Part shown: piece by piece, positions 16,834 to 28,324 of the stretch | How the letters are laid out: the number at the start of each line of letters is the position of its first letter | Position numbering within the stretch: the first letter of the stretch is position 1 | NCBI RefSeq assembly: GCF_001517975.1 | Contig: NZ_KQ950181.1 | Location: forward strand, 170,891 to 234,890 | Length of the DNA: 64,000 nucleotides | Direction of reading: 5' to 3' | Origin: Thermobifida cellulosilytica TB100 | Lineage (GTDB): Bacteria > Actinomycetota > Actinomycetes > Streptosporangiales > Streptosporangiaceae | Made by a program: the position numbers and the translations under genes | The notes under the pieces: generated by a model | Told to the model about the DNA's origin: nothing | The model's database searches: none | What the model saw: only the letters and a program-made list of their open reading frames with translations

Positions 16834-17862
16834 TCAGTCCCGCTCCGGCCCGTCCGCGCCCTCGTCGGCGGAGGGGGCCGGAGCGTCGGCGAGGGCGTCC
16901 GCACCGGCCTCGGGGGAGGCGTCCGCGGCCGCCTCGGGAGCGGGCGCGGCCTCCGTCGGCTGCGCGGCCCCGGCTCTGCGGGCGCGCCTGCGGCGGCGCA
17001 GCCACACCAGCGGCGCGGCCACCACCGCGGCCAGGGCGGCGAACGGCAGCAGCCAGCCGACGGCCACGACCACCACGTCCAGCAGGGTCAGCAGGGCACG
17101 CCAGCCCGCGGCCAGGCCGCCCAGGAAGCCGGGGGAGTCCTCGTCGTCCGGGGGCACCTGGGAGGAGGGCAGGGTCAGCTCCAGGTCCACCGTGGCGTAG
17201 GAGGTCGTCTCGGCCAGGGCGCGCTGCCGCGCCTGTAGGGCCTCCAGGTCGGCCTGGCGGGCGCTGATCTGCTCCTCGATCTCCAGGATCTCGCTGACCT
17301 TGTCGGCCTCCTCCAGCAGGTCGCGCAGCCGATCCAGGGACGCCTCCGCCGAGGCCACGCGGCTGTCGACGTCGGCGACCTCCTCGGTGACGTCGTGGGT
17401 GTACTGCTCCAGGTACTGCCGCTTGCCCAGCGCGGCGAACTCCTCCAGTGCCTCGTCGTAGGAGTCGGTCGGCACCCGCAGGGTCAGGCGCACCACCGGG
17501 TTCTGCCCGGCCGTCGAGTCGATGAACTCGGCGGCGACGTAGCCGCCCTTCCCGCGCACCCACTCCTTGGCCTCCGCCGCGGCGGGGTCGAGCTCCTCGA
17601 CGACGACGCTCATGGAGGCGGTGCGCACGACCTCCCGTTCGGCCGCCTCCCCCAGCGGGGCGGAGGCTTCCGACGCCCCGTCCGACGTGGTTGTGACGAA
17701 CTCCTCAGAGACTGCGTCGGGGGCGGCGGGGGCCGCGTCCGACGCGCCCGGCCCGTCGGAGGAGGAGCCGCATCCCGCCAGCAGGAGAACGGCCAGAAGC
17801 GCGCTGATCGGTGCCGCACCCCGGCGGAGCGGCCGGGGGCGTCGGGACACTGGGGTCTTCAT
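16834..17862 (-). CDS. DUF4349-domain lipoprotein
   Basis: A 342-residue protein with a lipoprotein signal peptide (positively charged start, hydrophobic stretch, LLLAGC lipobox). It has a Ser/Ala/Asp-rich linker and the DUF4349 core: VRTASMSVVVEELDPAAAEAK, a coiled coil near residues 190-250 (ASLDRLRDLLEEADKVSEILEIEEQI), then a transmembrane helix and a C-terminal Arg-rich, then Ala/Glu-rich tail. The ATG at 17862 starts exactly at the signal peptide. The function of DUF4349 is unknown. It is convergent with hemE and divergent from cgoX. Confidence 0.88.
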   Translation of the reverse strand: MKTPVSRRPRPLRRGAAPISALLAVLLLAGCGSSSDGPGASDAAPAAPDAVSEEFVTTTSDGASEASAPLGEAAEREVVRTASMSVVVEELDPAAAEAKEWVRGKGGYVAAEFIDSTAGQNPVVRLTLRVPTDSYDEALEEFAALGKRQYLEQYTHDVTEEVADVDSRVASAEASLDRLRDLLEEADKVSEILEIEEQISARQADLEALQARQRALAETTSYATVDLELTLPSSQVPPDDEDSPGFLGGLAAGWRALLTLLDVVVVAVGWLLPFAALAAVVAAPLVWLRRRRRARRAGAAQPTEAAPAPEAAADASPEAGADALADAPAPSADEGADGPERD

Positions 17863-17986
17863 GGCCGGTGCGACGCCCCCGCGAATCCGGAGGTTCCCGG
17901 CAAGCGGTAACACAACGGTCACGGTTTCCGGTCGCGGAAACGGGGGGTGCTGCGCGGAGGCCCGAGGTGTCTGGAAAGCTGGCGGC

Positions 17987-19423
17987 ATGGACACCACACC
18001 ACACACCGTGGTGGTCGGTGGCGGCGTGTCCGGACTGGCCGCCGCGCACCGGCTCGCTCGCAGCGGGCACCGCGTCACCGTGCTGGAAGCCGCCCCGCGG
18101 CCCGGCGGCAAACTCGCGGTGGAGAAGATCGCGGGAGTCCCCGCCGATGTCGGCGCCGAGGCGGTCCTGGCCCGCCGCCCGGAGGCGCTCGCCCTCATCG
18201 ACGAGCTCGGCCTCGGCGAACGGGTCACCCACCCCGGTACCGTGACCTCGCAACTGTACAGCCGCGGCAGGATGCGGGACTTCCCCGAGGGCCACGTCAT
18301 GGGAGTCCCCGGCGACCTGCGGTCACTGGCCCGCAGCGGCGTCCTCACCCCGGCCGGGGTGCTGCGCGCCGCCCGCGACCTGGTGTGGCCGGCCACACCG
18401 GTCCGCGCGGACGTCCCGGTCGCCACCTACGTCGGGATCCGGATGGGCCGGGAGGTCGTGGACCGCCTCGTGGAGCCGCTGCTGGGCGGCGTGTACGCGG
18501 GCCGGGCCGACCAGCTCTCCCTGGACGCCACCCTGCCGCAACTGGCCCCGGCCGCGCGCACCGAGCGCTCCCTGGCGGCGGCGGCGCGCGCCGTGCGCGC
18601 CCGCTCCGCCGCCCCCGCCGCGGGGCCGCCGTCCCCCCTGTTCGCCACCCTGCGCGGCGGACTGGCCACCCTGGTCGACGCCCTGGCCGCGCAGCCGGAG
18701 GTGACCGTCCACACCGCCACGCCGGTGCGGGAGCTGCGCCGTACCGACCGGGGCTGGCGCCTGGTCGCGGGCGACGGCGAGCGCGCCCGGGCGATCGAGG
18801 CCGACGCCGTCGTCGTGGCCTGCCCCGCACCCGAGGCGGCCCGGCTGCTGCGTCCCGTCGCGCCGCGCGCCGCGGTGGAGCTGGGGGGCATCGCCTACGC
18901 GAGCATGGCCGTGGTCACCCTGGCCTACCCGGTCGCCGCGTTCCCCTCCCCGCCCGCCGCCAGCGGCTTCCTGGTGCCCGCGGTGGAGGGACGCGCCGTC
19001 AAGGCCGTGACCTTCAGCAGCGTGAAGTGGCCGTGGCTGGCCGAGGAACTGCGCGCCGCCCACCCGCAGACCGAGACGGTGCTGCTGCGCTGTTCCCTCG
19101 GCCGTTTCGGCGACGCCGGGGTGCTGGACCGCGACGACGACGCGCTGGTCGAGCTGGCGACCTCCGACCTCGCCGACCTGTGCGGGGTGTCGGGGCCGCC
19201 CGTGGACAGCCACGTCACCCGCTGGGACGCCGGGCTGCCCCAGTACACGGTGGGTCACCGCGACCGGGTGGCCCGGATCCGCTCGGCCCTGGAGGGCCTG
19301 GACGGCATCGCGGTCTGCGGTGCCGCCTACGACGGCGTGGGCATCCCCGCCTGCCTCGGAGGGGCGGAGGAGGCCACACGCCGGATCATCCGAACGACCG
19401 GACGACAAAGGAGTCACACGTGA
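17987..19423 (+). CDS. cgoX: Coproporphyrinogen III oxidase, HemY/CgoX type (formerly protoporphyrinogen oxidase)
   Basis: A 478-residue FAD enzyme opening with the dinucleotide motif [28 protein letters not shown]. It also carries RPGGKL, a PLLGGVYAG motif and the C-terminal FAD segment [20 protein letters not shown]. It oxidises coproporphyrinogen III to coproporphyrin III with O2. Because the next, overlapping gene is chdC, the coproporphyrin-dependent pathway known from Gram-positives applies, rather than true protoporphyrinogen oxidation. The start is ATG 17987; the longer open frame upstream overlaps the divergent DUF4349 gene and is not used. Confidence 0.93.
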   Translation: MDTTPHTVVVGGGVSGLAAAHRLARSGHRVTVLEAAPRPGGKLAVEKIAGVPADVGAEAVLARRPEALALIDELGLGERVTHPGTVTSQLYSRGRMRDFPEGHVMGVPGDLRSLARSGVLTPAGVLRAARDLVWPATPVRADVPVATYVGIRMGREVVDRLVEPLLGGVYAGRADQLSLDATLPQLAPAARTERSLAAAARAVRARSAAPAAGPPSPLFATLRGGLATLVDALAAQPEVTVHTATPVRELRRTDRGWRLVAGDGERARAIEADAVVVACPAPEAARLLRPVAPRAAVELGGIAYASMAVVTLAYPVAAFPSPPAASGFLVPAVEGRAVKAVTFSSVKWPWLAEELRAAHPQTETVLLRCSLGRFGDAGVLDRDDDALVELATSDLADLCGVSGPPVDSHVTRWDAGLPQYTVGHRDRVARIRSALEGLDGIAVCGAAYDGVGIPACLGGAEEATRRIIRTTGRQRSHT

Positions 19424-20121
19424 GCACGGAACACACCACTCCTGATCCCGAGGAGCTCAACAAGCTGATCCGCTACACCATGTGGTCGGTGTTCCGGTTC
19501 GGGGACGTCGCGGCGCTGGACCGCGCCGCCGCGGGCGACGAGCTGGCGGGACTGCTGGCGGCGGCCGAGGAGAAGGGCACGGTCACCCGGGGCGTCTACG
19601 ACGTGCAGGGCTTCCGTGCCGACGCCGACGCCATGTTCTGGTGGATCGCCGACACCCCCGAGCAGCTCCAGGCGGTCTACACCGACTTCCGCCGCACCGC
19701 GCTGGGCCGGACCGCCACCCCGGTGTGGTCGGCGGTCGGCCTGCACCGTCCGGCGGAGTTCAACCGGGGCCACGTCCCGGCGTTCCTGGCGGGCGAGAAG
19801 CCGCGCGACTACCTGTGCGTCTACCCCTTCGTGCGGTCCTACGAGTGGTACCTGCTGCCCGAGGAGGAGCGCCGCCAGATGCTCGCCGAGCACGGCCGCA
19901 TGGCCGCTCCCTTCCCGGACGTGCGCGCCAACACGGTGTCCACGTTCGCGTTGAGCGACTACGAGTGGCTGCTCGGCTTCGAGGCCGACGAACTGCACCG
20001 CATCGTCGACCTGATGCGCGCCCTGCGTGCCGCGGCGGCCCGCCGCCACACCCGGCTGGAGGTCCCCTTCTACACCGGTCGGCGCAGGAGCGTCGCCGAA
20101 CTGGTCGAGTCGCTGCCCTAG
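19420..20121 (+). CDS. chdC: Coproheme decarboxylase (HemQ, chlorite-dismutase family)
   Basis: A 233-residue ChdC/HemQ enzyme that oxidatively decarboxylates coproheme to haem b using peroxide. Tyr135 in the [13 protein letters not shown] segment and His158 in LAEHGRM sit at the positions expected for the catalytic Tyr and proximal haem ligand of actinobacterial ChdC. The N-terminal MWSVFRF and the [12 protein letters not shown] segment are family features. The GTG at 19420 overlaps the cgoX stop (GTGA), so the two are coupled. This fixes the haem route as coproporphyrin-dependent. Confidence 0.95.
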   Translation: MSTEHTTPDPEELNKLIRYTMWSVFRFGDVAALDRAAAGDELAGLLAAAEEKGTVTRGVYDVQGFRADADAMFWWIADTPEQLQAVYTDFRRTALGRTATPVWSAVGLHRPAEFNRGHVPAFLAGEKPRDYLCVYPFVRSYEWYLLPEEERRQMLAEHGRMAAPFPDVRANTVSTFALSDYEWLLGFEADELHRIVDLMRALRAAAARRHTRLEVPFYTGRRRSVAELVESLP

Positions 20122-20140
20122 CCTTCGGGCCGTCAACGAC

Positions 20141-20186
20141 GGGGCCACGGCGGCCCGGGAGCGTCTGCTCCGGCCGCCGCGGCCCC
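20141..20186 (+). terminator. Hairpin between chdC and pssA (convergent)
   Basis: A 15-bp stem with one mismatch (20141-20155 with 20172-20186) lies 20 bases after the chdC stop, just before the 3' end of the convergent pssA gene. Confidence 0.65.
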
Positions 20187-20196
20187 GGACGCCGGT

Positions 20197-20997
20197 TCAG
20201 GAGCGCCTGCGCAGCGAGACCGGTGCCAGCACCAGCACCACCAGCATCAGCAGCGCGCCGAGGGAGAGCAGCAGCTTCCCGCCGGGCGCGTGCATCGCCC
20301 ATGCGGTCAGGCAGCCCGCGCCGCCGGCGAGGCAGGCGAGGACGGCGTAGGCGGAGCGGCCCCGCGGCTTGGGGTAGCGGATGTGGCTCACCATCAGCCA
20401 GGCCACCGTCAGGATCGCGATGCTGCCCAGGTAGACCGGCGGGTGCAGCAGCACGATGACGACGACCGCCATCGCGCCGAAGGGGCTGGGCAGTCCGGTG
20501 AAGTGGCGCTCCCCGGCTCCCTGGAAGGAGAAGCGCGCCAGGCGCACCACGACCGCCAGCAGCACCGCCGCCGCGACCACGAGCGAGAGCAGTGACCCGG
20601 CGGAGTGGGAGAACGACCCCCACAGGACCACGAAGAACGCCGGGGCGACCCCGAAGCTGATCACGTCGGCCAGGTTGTCCAGCTCGGCGCCCATGACGCT
20701 GCCGCCGAACCTGCGGGCCACCCGTCCGTCGAACAGGTCGAAGGCCGCCGCACCCAGCAGCAGGACGATCGACGTCGCCACCGCCTCGCGCGGCAGCGGG
20801 CCGGGCAGCCCCGCCGAGCTGTGCGCCAGTTGCGCGGCGACGAGCTGGCAGACCGCCATGAAGCCGCACAGGGCGTTGCCCAGGGTGAAGTAGTCGGCCA
20901 CGGACAGCCGGGGGTTCGCGGCGATCGGGTCCGACGGTGCGGTCGTCGGGTCAGTCGCGGTCGAGACGGGTTTCGCCGGCGCGGACCTTCTGGCCAA
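20197..20997 (-). CDS. pssA: CDP-diacylglycerol--serine O-phosphatidyltransferase
   Basis: An integral membrane CDP-alcohol phosphotransferase. The invariant motif D-G-x2-A-R-x8-G-x3-D-x3-D is present as DGRVARRFGG...GAELDNLAD, preceded by RLSVADYFTLGNALCGF. Six or so hydrophobic helices follow. It makes phosphatidylserine, the substrate of Psd encoded just upstream. The start is uncertain. TTG 20997 keeps a plausible N terminus but overlaps psd by 47 bases. GTG 20901 would cut into the conserved RLSVAD segment. No good ribosome-binding site distinguishes them. Confidence 0.88.
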   Translation of the reverse strand: MARRSAPAKPVSTATDPTTAPSDPIAANPRLSVADYFTLGNALCGFMAVCQLVAAQLAHSSAGLPGPLPREAVATSIVLLLGAAAFDLFDGRVARRFGGSVMGAELDNLADVISFGVAPAFFVVLWGSFSHSAGSLLSLVVAAAVLLAVVVRLARFSFQGAGERHFTGLPSPFGAMAVVVIVLLHPPVYLGSIAILTVAWLMVSHIRYPKPRGRSAYAVLACLAGGAGCLTAWAMHAPGGKLLLSLGALLMLVVLVLAPVSLRRRS

Positions 20998-21604
20998 CCT
21001 CCACGGCAGGCGCGACACCCGGGGGGAGATAGACGTCGACCCGAGAACCGAACCGGATGAGACCGATCCTCTCGCCCTGCTCGACCTCCGTACCGACCTG
21101 GTGATACGGGACGATGCGGCGGACCATCGCCCCGGCGATCTGGATGACCGTGACTTCGCCCATTTCGGTGTCGAAGGTCCAGATGACGCGTTCATTACGT
21201 TCGCTGTCCTTGTCGAAGGCCGGGAGGAAGCCACCGGGACGGTGCTCGATCCCGGTCACCACGCCGGCGATAGGGGCCCGGTTCACGTGGACGTTCAGGG
21301 GGTTCATGAAGACCGCGATCCGGGTTCTGCCGTCGGGCAGCGGATCGACGCTCTGGACGACACCGTCGGCGGCGGAGAGGAACCGCCCGCTCGCGGGGCC
21401 GCGGTCGGGGTCGCGGAAGAACCACGCCATCCCCGCAGCGAGGCCCACCACGGGGACCGCGAGCGCCTTGCGCGCCCGTGATCCCCGGCTGGCGAGCACG
21501 GCGATACCCGCGGCGGTCAGTGCGGGGACCAGCCAGGGGGCAGAGCCGCGGGCCATTCGCGGGACCAGCCGCCGGGGGACGGCCGGATGTCGGTCGGGGG
21601 TCAT
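20951..21604 (-). CDS. psd: Phosphatidylserine decarboxylase proenzyme
   Basis: A 217-residue protein of the short Psd class. It has two hydrophobic N-terminal helices, FFRDPDRGPASG, NPLNVHVNRAPIAGVV and HRPGGFLPAFDKDSERNER. GLIRFGSRVDVYLP carries the Gly-Ser self-cleavage site whose Ser becomes the pyruvoyl cofactor. It converts phosphatidylserine to phosphatidylethanolamine at the membrane. Start ATG 21604 is chosen; an in-frame ATG at 21634 is possible. It overlaps pssA, forming the common psd-pssA operon. Confidence 0.93.
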   Translation of the reverse strand: MTPDRHPAVPRRLVPRMARGSAPWLVPALTAAGIAVLASRGSRARKALAVPVVGLAAGMAWFFRDPDRGPASGRFLSAADGVVQSVDPLPDGRTRIAVFMNPLNVHVNRAPIAGVVTGIEHRPGGFLPAFDKDSERNERVIWTFDTEMGEVTVIQIAGAMVRRIVPYHQVGTEVEQGERIGLIRFGSRVDVYLPPGVAPAVEVGQKVRAGETRLDRD

Positions 21605-21668
21605 AGGGGGAAACCTTCGTCGCAGAAGTGCCACATCAGAAAGGGGACGGATGACATGAAGAAGGATG

Positions 21669-22091
21669 CTATTCCACTGTGTCCTCCGCTTCCAACGTCA
21701 AAGCCACAGAATTGATGCAGTAGCGGTCGTCGGTGGGGGTGGGGTAGCCCTCCCCGTGGAACACGTGGCCCAGGTGGGAGTCGCACCGGGCGCAGCGGAC
21801 CTCGGTGCGCACCATGCCCAGGGAGTGGTCCTCGTGGAGGGTCACCGCGGAGCTGTCCGCGGGGTCGTAGAAGCTCGGCCAGCCGCAGTGGGAGTCGAAC
21901 TTGTGCTCGGAGCGGAACAGTACCGCACCGCACGCGCGGCAGCGGTAGACGCCGCGCGTGGTCGTCGACACGTACTCGCCGCTCCACGGGCGCTCGGTGG
22001 CGCCCTGGCGCAGGACCGCGAACGCCTCGGGGTCGAGGATCGCCCGCCACTCCTCCTCGGACCGGTTGACCGGTGGGTTCTTTTCGCTCAT
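21669..22091 (-). CDS. msrB: Peptide methionine-(R)-S-oxide reductase
   Basis: A 140-residue MsrB. Two zinc-binding CxxC pairs are visible (CRACG and CARCD). The signature SHCGWPSF and the catalytic Cys in DRYCINSVAL are both present. It reduces methionine-R-sulfoxide in proteins using thioredoxin. The full length and a clear ATG make this a secure call. It is a stand-alone gene between psd and a small membrane protein. Confidence 0.95.
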   Translation of the reverse strand: MSEKNPPVNRSEEEWRAILDPEAFAVLRQGATERPWSGEYVSTTTRGVYRCRACGAVLFRSEHKFDSHCGWPSFYDPADSSAVTLHEDHSLGMVRTEVRCARCDSHLGHVFHGEGYPTPTDDRYCINSVALTLEAEDTVE

Positions 22092-22241
22092 GGAACGACG
22101 CTACCCGGTTCTGCATGGTAGGGGCTGCACCGGAATGCAAAGCCGCTCCTGACGCTTTCTGTCCTTTTTATTCACCGATGGGCAGTTCTCCGTTGCCGGC
22201 GATCGGGTAGCGGGCCGCCGAGCGAGAGCACGGAGGTGGAC

Positions 22242-22649
22242 ATGTCCGTCGCACACCGGCAGTCGATCGGCCACCGCCGCCCGACCGCGGTGCGGCCCCG
22301 CGGACGGCAGCGGCTGAGGCACGTCAAGCACGCGCTCGGCCGCGGCGCCGCCGAGCGGTCGCGGACCCCGCTGGCCTGGCTGGAAGGGCTCGCCGCCCAG
22401 GACTGGTCGCGCCGCCGCCCGCTGTCCGACCGCGACCTGCTGCGCGTGCTGGTGCTGGTGGGAGTGGCCGCCCTCGCCGCCGGGCTGCTGGCTGCCGACG
22501 CCCTCGCCGGCTGGGCCAAGACCTCGGGGGACCTGCCCTCCGCCCTGCTGTGCACCGTCCTGGTCGCCGGGCTGCTGGCCGCGGCGGCGGTCCCGGTACG
22601 GGGGGAGCTGCGCAGGAGGCGGGCAAGGGTGCGCGACGGCGTCGGCTGA
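22242..22649 (+). CDS. Small membrane protein of unknown function
   Basis: A 135-residue protein with a basic N-terminal half (many Arg and His) followed by two hydrophobic helices near residues 68-88 and 98-118 and a basic C terminus. GGAGG ends 5 nt before the ATG at 22242, which I prefer over the GTG two codons earlier. I recognise no domain. A strong terminator follows the stop. Confidence 0.6.
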   Translation: MSVAHRQSIGHRRPTAVRPRGRQRLRHVKHALGRGAAERSRTPLAWLEGLAAQDWSRRRPLSDRDLLRVLVLVGVAALAAGLLAADALAGWAKTSGDLPSALLCTVLVAGLLAAAAVPVRGELRRRRARVRDGVG

Positions 22650-22653
22650 GCTC

Positions 22654-22694
22654 GGCGGGGCGGGCCGGAGCCGTCCTCTCCGGCCCGCCCCGCC
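22654..22694 (+). terminator. Strong bidirectional hairpin
   Basis: A perfect 17-bp stem (22654-22670 with 22678-22694) and 7-nt loop lies immediately after the stop of the small membrane protein, between it and the convergent glgX gene. Confidence 0.8.
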
Positions 22695-22782
22695 TGCGGT
22701 CCGCCCCGCACCGTGTCGGATGCACCGGCCGCGCAGGAGGATCCCGGAGCCTGCGCCCGCGGTCCGGCAACAGCGGGACCCC

Positions 22783-24900
<2,118 letters not shown>

Positions 24901-25017
24901 GGGCGTCGCTGTCCTTCTGCACTGCGGGGTCGCGGACGGAGAAGTTGTTCCGCCATCGCGCACGGTCTATGCCTGCGCGCGGCCATCGACACCCGATTGT
25001 GCCGCCCGCCTGCGCCG

Positions 25018-26649
25018 TCAGCGGCGCGGCCGGGCGCGCTCCAGGATCGCCGCGGTGTCGGCGGACGCCGGCAGCATGCCCGGGACACGGCCCCACCCGC
25101 CGTCCAGCCGCGAGGCCACGAAGGCGTCGGCCACGGCCGCCGGTGCGTGCCGCACCAGCAGGGAGGCCTGGAGGCACAGCGCCATCGCCGCCACCACCGA
25201 CCGGGCCCGGTACTCGGCGGACTCCGGGGCGGCCAGGTCGGCCAGCAGCCGCTGCACGGCCGCGTCCAGCCGCGGATCGGCGCCCTCGGCCAGGGCGAGT
25301 TCGGCGCGGAACGCCTCGACGCTGTCCGGCTCGCGGCGCATGGCCCGCAGCGCGTCCAGGGCGGTGACGTTGCCGGACCCCTCCCACAGCGAGTTGAGCG
25401 GCGACTCGCGGAACAGCCGGGGCATGCCGGACTCCTCGACGTAGCCGTTGCCGCCCAGGCACTCCAGGGCCTCGGCCACGTGCACCACCTGGCGCTTGGT
25501 CACCCAGAACTTGCCCACGGGCACCGCCAGGCGGCGGAACGCGGCCTCGCGCGCGTCGCCGCGCACGGCGCGGTCGGTTGCACCGGCCAGGCGTAGCATG
25601 AGCGCGGTGGCGGCCTCCGACTCCAGGGCCAGGTCGGCCAGCACGTTGCGCATCAGTGGCTGCTCGACGAGCCGCTTTCCGAAGGCGCGGCGCTCGGCGG
25701 CGTGGTGGAGCGCCTCCGACAGTGCCGCGCGCATACCGGCGGCCGAGCCGATCACGCAGTCCAGCCGGGTGGCGTTGACCATCTCGATGATGGTGCGCAC
25801 CCCCCGCCCCGGCTCCCCGACCAGCCAGGCGTGCGCGCCGTCGTACTCCAGCTCCGCCGAGGCGTTGGACCGGTTGCCGAGCTTGTCCTTGAGCCGCTGG
25901 ATGCTCAGCGCGTTGCGGGAGCCGTCCTCCAGCACCCGCGGCACCAGGAAGCAGGTCAGCCCCTCGGCGGTCTGGGCCAGGGTGAGGAACAGGTCGCCCA
26001 TGGGCGCGGAGGTGAACCACTTGTGCCCGCGCAGCCGGTAGGTGCCGTCGGGGGCGGCCACCGCGCGGGTGGTGTTGGCGCGCACGTCGGAGCCGCCCTG
26101 CTTCTCCGTCATGGACATGCCCGCCAGCAGGCCCCGCTTGGTGTGCGGGGGCCGCAGCCCGAAGTCGTAGACGCGCGCGGTCAGCAGCGGCTCGAACCGC
26201 GCGGCGAGGTCGGGGGCGTGGCGCAGGGCGGGCACGGCGGCGTAGGTCATGGAGATCGGACAGCCGTGCCCGGCCTCGGCCTGGCTCCACACGAAGAACT
26301 TGGCGGCCCGCGCCACGTGCGCCCCGGCCCGGTCCTCGGCCCACGGCGCGGCGTGCAGCCCGTGGGTGACGGCGGTGTCCACGAGCACGTGCCAGGCGGG
26401 GTGGAAGTCGACCTCGTCGATGCGGTGGCCGTAGCGGTCGTGGGTGCGCAGCACCGGGGTGCAGGTGTTGGCCTGCTCGGCCCAGGAGCGGGCGCTGGCG
26501 CTGCCCGCCAGCCGGCCCAGCTCGCGCACCTGCTCGACCGCCCAGCCGCCGCCCTCGCGCTCCAGGCCCTCCAACAGGGCGGGGTCGGCGGAGACGTCGT
26601 AGTCGGCCAGCGGACTGGGCTGGTTGAACACCTCGTGCGTGGGTGCCAT
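25018..26649 (-). CDS. Acyl-CoA dehydrogenase, AidB-like
   Basis: A 543-residue flavoprotein, longer than the ~380 of standard acyl-CoA dehydrogenases and of AidB size. Features are HEVFNQPSPLADYDV at the N terminus, GMSMTEKQGGSDVRANTTRA (flavin/substrate region), YRLRGHKWFTSAP, and LECLGGNGYVEESGMPRLFRESPLNSLWEGSGNV near residues 400-435. AidB relatives have DNA-binding C-terminal regions and are induced by alkylation damage in E. coli; a catabolic role is equally possible here. No copy of the FadR-type operator is seen upstream. Confidence 0.88.
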   Translation of the reverse strand: MAPTHEVFNQPSPLADYDVSADPALLEGLEREGGGWAVEQVRELGRLAGSASARSWAEQANTCTPVLRTHDRYGHRIDEVDFHPAWHVLVDTAVTHGLHAAPWAEDRAGAHVARAAKFFVWSQAEAGHGCPISMTYAAVPALRHAPDLAARFEPLLTARVYDFGLRPPHTKRGLLAGMSMTEKQGGSDVRANTTRAVAAPDGTYRLRGHKWFTSAPMGDLFLTLAQTAEGLTCFLVPRVLEDGSRNALSIQRLKDKLGNRSNASAELEYDGAHAWLVGEPGRGVRTIIEMVNATRLDCVIGSAAGMRAALSEALHHAAERRAFGKRLVEQPLMRNVLADLALESEAATALMLRLAGATDRAVRGDAREAAFRRLAVPVGKFWVTKRQVVHVAEALECLGGNGYVEESGMPRLFRESPLNSLWEGSGNVTALDALRAMRREPDSVEAFRAELALAEGADPRLDAAVQRLLADLAAPESAEYRARSVVAAMALCLQASLLVRHAPAAVADAFVASRLDGGWGRVPGMLPASADTAAILERARPRR

Positions 26650-26798
26650 GACCGACGCAGACCCCCTTTCCCGGTCGGGTACGCCGGACACCCAGGCTAG
26701 CCGGACGGGGCGCGCCGCGCCGCTGCCGCCCGTGCGGTCGGCCTCCCGGAGCCGGCGGAGCGCCCGACGCGGCCCCGCCCCGGAAGAGGGGCACACCA

Positions 26799-26842
26799 GC
26801 GCGGGGCGCCCCGGTCCGCTTCCGGACCGGGGCGCCCCGCGC
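26799..26842 (-). terminator. Strong hairpin downstream of the sulfate operon
   Basis: A perfect 20-bp stem (26799-26818 with 26823-26842) with a 4-nt loop lies 13 bases beyond the stop of the last gene of the sir-cysH-chelatase operon. The ~100 bases between it and the acyl-CoA dehydrogenase start hold nothing else I can identify. Confidence 0.85.
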
Positions 26843-26855
26843 GACCGGATCGGGC

Positions 26856-27650
26856 TCAGCGCACGGCGGAACCCGAGACGTACTCCGCGCGCAGCGCCGC
26901 GTCGTAGCGGTGCAGCACCACCTCGGCCAGCTCCGGGCAGTCGCCCAGCGCGGCGGAGACCACGTGCGCCCCCGCCTCCAGGGACCGGGTGCGCACCCGG
27001 TCGGCGAAGAAGCCCGCCGCCAGCAGGTAACTGGCCACCGCGACCCGCTCCGCCCCCGCCGCGAGCGCCGCACGCACCGCCTCGTCGGGGGAGGGGGAGG
27101 ACGCCGACGCGAACGCGGCGCGCACCTCGCGCCACGGCCCGCGTGCGGCCAGCTCCCGCGCCGCCGCCTCGACCACCGCGTTGGCCTGGGCGTCGCTGGA
27201 CCCCGCCGAGGCCAGGACCAGCGCCGTGCCGGGGCCGGGCGCGGCTCCGGCCTCGGCGAGGCGCCGCTCCACCGCGTCCAGCAGCAGCGGATGCGGGCCG
27301 AGCGTGTCGGCGTAGCGGACGCGCAGCCACGGGTAGTCGCGGCGCACCCGCTCCAGCTCCCGGGGCAGGTCGACCTTGCTGTGGTAGGCGGCCGTCAGCA
27401 GCGTCGGCAGCACCACGACCTCGCCCGCGCCCTCCGCGGCGAGCTCGGCCACGGCCGAGTGCGGGTCGGGCGCGACGTGGTCGAGGTAGCTCACCCGCAC
27501 GTCCAGCCCCGGACGCAGCCGCCGCACCCGGGCGAACAGCGCCTCGACGGTGGCCGCCGACCGGGGGTCGGCGCTGCCGTGCGCCACGGCGACCAGGGGG
27601 ATCCCGCTGGGGGAGGGCGTCCGGCGGCCGCTCACACGTGGAGACCGCAT
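26856..27650 (-). CDS. Sirohydrochlorin chelatase-like protein (CbiX/SirB family)
   Basis: A 264-residue protein with two CbiX-like halves: PLVAVAHGSADPRSAATVEALF with an active-site His, VSYLDHVAPDPHSAVAEL, VVVLPTLLTAAYHSKVDLPREL with a second His, and a C-terminal repeat with VASYLLAAGFFADRV. CbiX/SirB inserts Fe2+ (or Co2+) into sirohydrochlorin. Encoded last in the sir-cysH operon, it most likely makes sirohaem for the sulfite reductase. The ATG at 27650 has GGAAGG upstream and overlaps cysH by 19 bases; an in-frame GTG at 27635 is an alternative. Confidence 0.88.
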   Translation of the reverse strand: MRSPRVSGRRTPSPSGIPLVAVAHGSADPRSAATVEALFARVRRLRPGLDVRVSYLDHVAPDPHSAVAELAAEGAGEVVVLPTLLTAAYHSKVDLPRELERVRRDYPWLRVRYADTLGPHPLLLDAVERRLAEAGAAPGPGTALVLASAGSSDAQANAVVEAAARELAARGPWREVRAAFASASSPSPDEAVRAALAAGAERVAVASYLLAAGFFADRVRTRSLEAGAHVVSAALGDCPELAEVVLHRYDAALRAEYVSGSAVR

Positions 27651-28324
27651 TCGACCTTCCCCGTCCCCGCCCAGCGTCCGCTGCGCGGATCGGCCCCCTC
27701 GGCGACGCGCTGGGTGCACGGCGCGCAGCCGATGGAGGGGTAGCCGTCGTACTGCAACGGGTTGACCAGCACCCCGTGCTCGGCGATGTAGGCGTCCACG
27801 TCGTCCTGGGTCCACCGGGCGATCGGGTTGACCTTGATCTTCCGCTTGCGGGCGTCCCACTGCACCACGCCCACGTTGCGGCGGGTCACCGCCTCGTCGC
27901 GGCGCAGCCCGGTCAGCCACGCGTCGTACGGCTCCAGCGCCCGCTGCAACGGCTCCACCTTGCGCAGGTGGCAGCAGAGGTTGGGGTCGCGGCCGTACAG
28001 CCGGGGACCCAGGTCCCGGTCCTGCTCGGCCACCGTGCGCGTCGGCTCCACGGTGATCAGGTTGACCGGGTAGGTCTGCGCGACGGCGTCGCGGGTGCCC
28101 AGCGTCTCGGGGAAGTGGTATCCGGTGTCCAGGAAGATCACGTCGATCCCCGGCACCACCCTGGACACCAGGTCCACCATGAGGGCGTCGGCCATCGACG
28201 AGGTCACGCACAGCCGGTCGCCGAAGGTGTCGGCGGCCCACCGGATGATCTCGGTGGCGCTGGCCTCCTCCAGTTCCGCGGCTGCCTCGGCGGCGAACGC
28301 CGCACCGTCGACCGTGACGTTCAA
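27632..28324 (-). CDS. cysH: Phosphoadenylyl/adenylyl-sulfate reductase
   Basis: A 230-residue CysH. It shows the P-loop-like SSMADALMVDLV, DTGYHFPETL, and the cysteine pairs CC (in LCCHLRKVEPL) and C-x2-C (GCAPCTQ). The CC...CxxC arrangement ligates a [4Fe-4S] cluster and marks the APS-reducing type. The catalytic C-terminal ECGLH is present as the last residues. It reduces activated sulfate to sulfite. The start is TTG 28324 with GGAGGAG at 5-nt spacing, overlapping the upstream zinc-ribbon gene (TTGA). Confidence 0.94.
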   Translation of the reverse strand: MNVTVDGAAFAAEAAAELEEASATEIIRWAADTFGDRLCVTSSMADALMVDLVSRVVPGIDVIFLDTGYHFPETLGTRDAVAQTYPVNLITVEPTRTVAEQDRDLGPRLYGRDPNLCCHLRKVEPLQRALEPYDAWLTGLRRDEAVTRRNVGVVQWDARKRKIKVNPIARWTQDDVDAYIAEHGVLVNPLQYDGYPSIGCAPCTQRVAEGADPRSGRWAGTGKVECGLHV

